From Fusicatenibacter sp. (GTDB lineage Bacteria; Bacillota; Clostridia; Lachnospirales; Lachnospiraceae), in NCBI GenBank assembly GCA_022766945.1, contig JALEOU010000067.1:1-41635 (forward strand): a DNA stretch of 41,635 bases, read 5' to 3'. Each line of letters starts with the position of its first letter. Positions within the stretch are counted from its first letter, which is position 1. Positions 40,810-41,635 of this stretch are shown here, piece by piece. The notes under the pieces are model-generated. The model searched no databases, was not told where the DNA came from, and saw only the letters and a program-made list of their open reading frames with translations. The position numbers were made by a program, and so were the translations under genes.

Positions 40810-41635
40810 TTGAAAAAGAATAGTGCAAGTAAGTTAAAAATCATTCCGCTCGGAGGTCTTGAACAGATCGGAATGAACATTACCGTTTTTGAATATGAGG
40901 ACAGCATTGTCATTGTCGACTGTGGTCTTGCTTTTCCGGAAGATGATATGTTGGGAATTGATCTGGTAATTCCGGATGTGACCTATCTGAAAGAAAATAT
41001 TGATAAGGTAAAAGGCTTTGTAATTACCCACGGACATGAGGATCATATCGGTGCGCTGCCCTATATCCTCAAGGATATCAATGTGCCGATTTACGCCACA
41101 AAACTGACGATCGGCCTGATTGAGAATAAGTTAAAAGAGCATAATCTGCTTAGAAATACCAAGAGAAAAATTATCAAGCACGGACAGTCCATTAACCTGG
41201 GCGCATTCCGGATTGAATTTATAAAGACAAATCACAGTATTGCAGATGCCGCTGCGCTGGCGATTTATTCACCGGCAGGTATTGTGGTTCATACAGGAGA
41301 CTTTAAGGTGGATTACACACCGGTCTTTGGCGATGCGATTGATCTGCAGAGATTTGCGGAGATCGGAAAGAAGGGTGTACTGGCGCTGATGTGTGACAGT
41401 ACCAATGCGGAACGCCAGGGCTTTACCATGTCAGAGCGTACCGTTGGACGAACCTTTGACAATTTGTTTTCCGAGCATCGGGATTCGAGAATCATTATTG
41501 CAACCTTTGCTTCCAATGTGGACCGTGTACAGCAGATTATCAATTCCGCCTACAAATACGGCCGCAAGGTTGTGATTGAAGGCCGCAGCATGGTAAATGT
41601 GATTTCCACAGCTCAGGAGCTGGGATATATCAATA
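40810..41635 (+). CDS. rnjA: Ribonuclease J (partial, 3' end outside window)
   Basis: Metallo-beta-lactamase/beta-CASP nuclease that degrades and matures RNA in Firmicutes. The first 275 residues are present. The metal-binding THGHEDHIGALPYI is near residue 75, with VVHTGDFKVDYTPVFG and MCDSTNAERQGFTMSE further on; the beta-CASP domain is entered at IIIATFASNVDRVQQII. The start is a TTG at 40810, after GCGGAGGTGC; this gives the family N-terminus (SKLKIIPLGGLEQIGMN). It follows yrzB by 31 bases and is likely in the same operon. The gene runs off the right edge, so the C-terminus is not seen. Confidence 0.95.
   Translation, partial: MKKNSASKLKIIPLGGLEQIGMNITVFEYEDSIVIVDCGLAFPEDDMLGIDLVIPDVTYLKENIDKVKGFVITHGHEDHIGALPYILKDINVPIYATKLTIGLIENKLKEHNLLRNTKRKIIKHGQSINLGAFRIEFIKTNHSIADAAALAIYSPAGIVVHTGDFKVDYTPVFGDAIDLQRFAEIGKKGVLALMCDSTNAERQGFTMSERTVGRTFDNLFSEHRDSRIIIATFASNVDRVQQIINSAYKYGRKVVIEGRSMVNVISTAQELGYIN

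Overview
The window looks like a chromosomal segment of a gut Clostridia, most likely a Lachnospiraceae bacterium close to Blautia. The support is moderate GC with AGGAGG-type ribosome binding sites, a Blautia/Ruminococcus obeum-like GH31 alpha-glucosidase, an electron-bifurcating lactate dehydrogenase operon of the anaerobic Lct type, a GPH sugar symporter, an NSS transporter, a FabT-like MarR regulator, and the ireB-ruvX-yrzB-rnjA housekeeping block. This assignment is an inference from protein families; no 16S gene or tRNA is present.

Layout. 1-131: apparent right end of an insertion sequence, probably IS21-like, with degenerate repeats; it interrupts helD (50-2041, minus), which has lost its C-terminal helicase domain. 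2042-2249: back-to-back promoters for helD and the defence operon. 2250-9091: a complete Wadjet (JetABCD) plasmid-defence operon, with a fifth gene, a MoaE-like protein, joined to jetD by an ATGA overlap. moaC (minus) converges on it and overlaps its 3' end. 9752-14376 (minus): etfB, etfA with a ferredoxin domain, a GlcD-type lactate dehydrogenase and a YkvI-like carrier, a probable flavin-bifurcating lactate oxidation operon. 14714-16857: small protein, aldo/keto reductase, metallophosphoesterase. 16995-18786: MarR regulator and MATE exporter, with a clear operator-like palindrome. 18845-20200 (minus): NSS transporter. 20455-23833: glycosyltransferase with a C-terminal winged-helix domain, FabT-like regulator, AraC regulator, endonuclease III. 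23921-24871: MraY-like transferase.

24957-35005 is a glycoside-use region: GH31 alpha-glucosidase (minus), a YicI-type GH31 alpha-xylosidase broken by one in-frame TGA, an AraC-type regulator (minus), a GPH sugar symporter and a GH3 beta-glucosidase. The likely logic is uptake of small alpha- and beta-linked (xylo)glucosides followed by cytoplasmic hydrolysis. 35114-35404 is a small Nif11-like protein. 35494-38988 (minus) is carB with a small downstream gene and no adjacent carA. 39308-41635 holds a DUF1622 membrane protein and the ireB-ruvX-yrzB-rnjA operon; rnjA runs off the window.

The most interesting items are the five-gene Wadjet locus with its MoaE-like partner and its shared promoter region with an IS-truncated helD; the glycosyltransferase/winged-helix fusion upstream of a FabT-like regulator; the nonsense codon in yicI; an interspersed intergenic repeat found twice; and several hairpins and palindromes in regulatory gaps.
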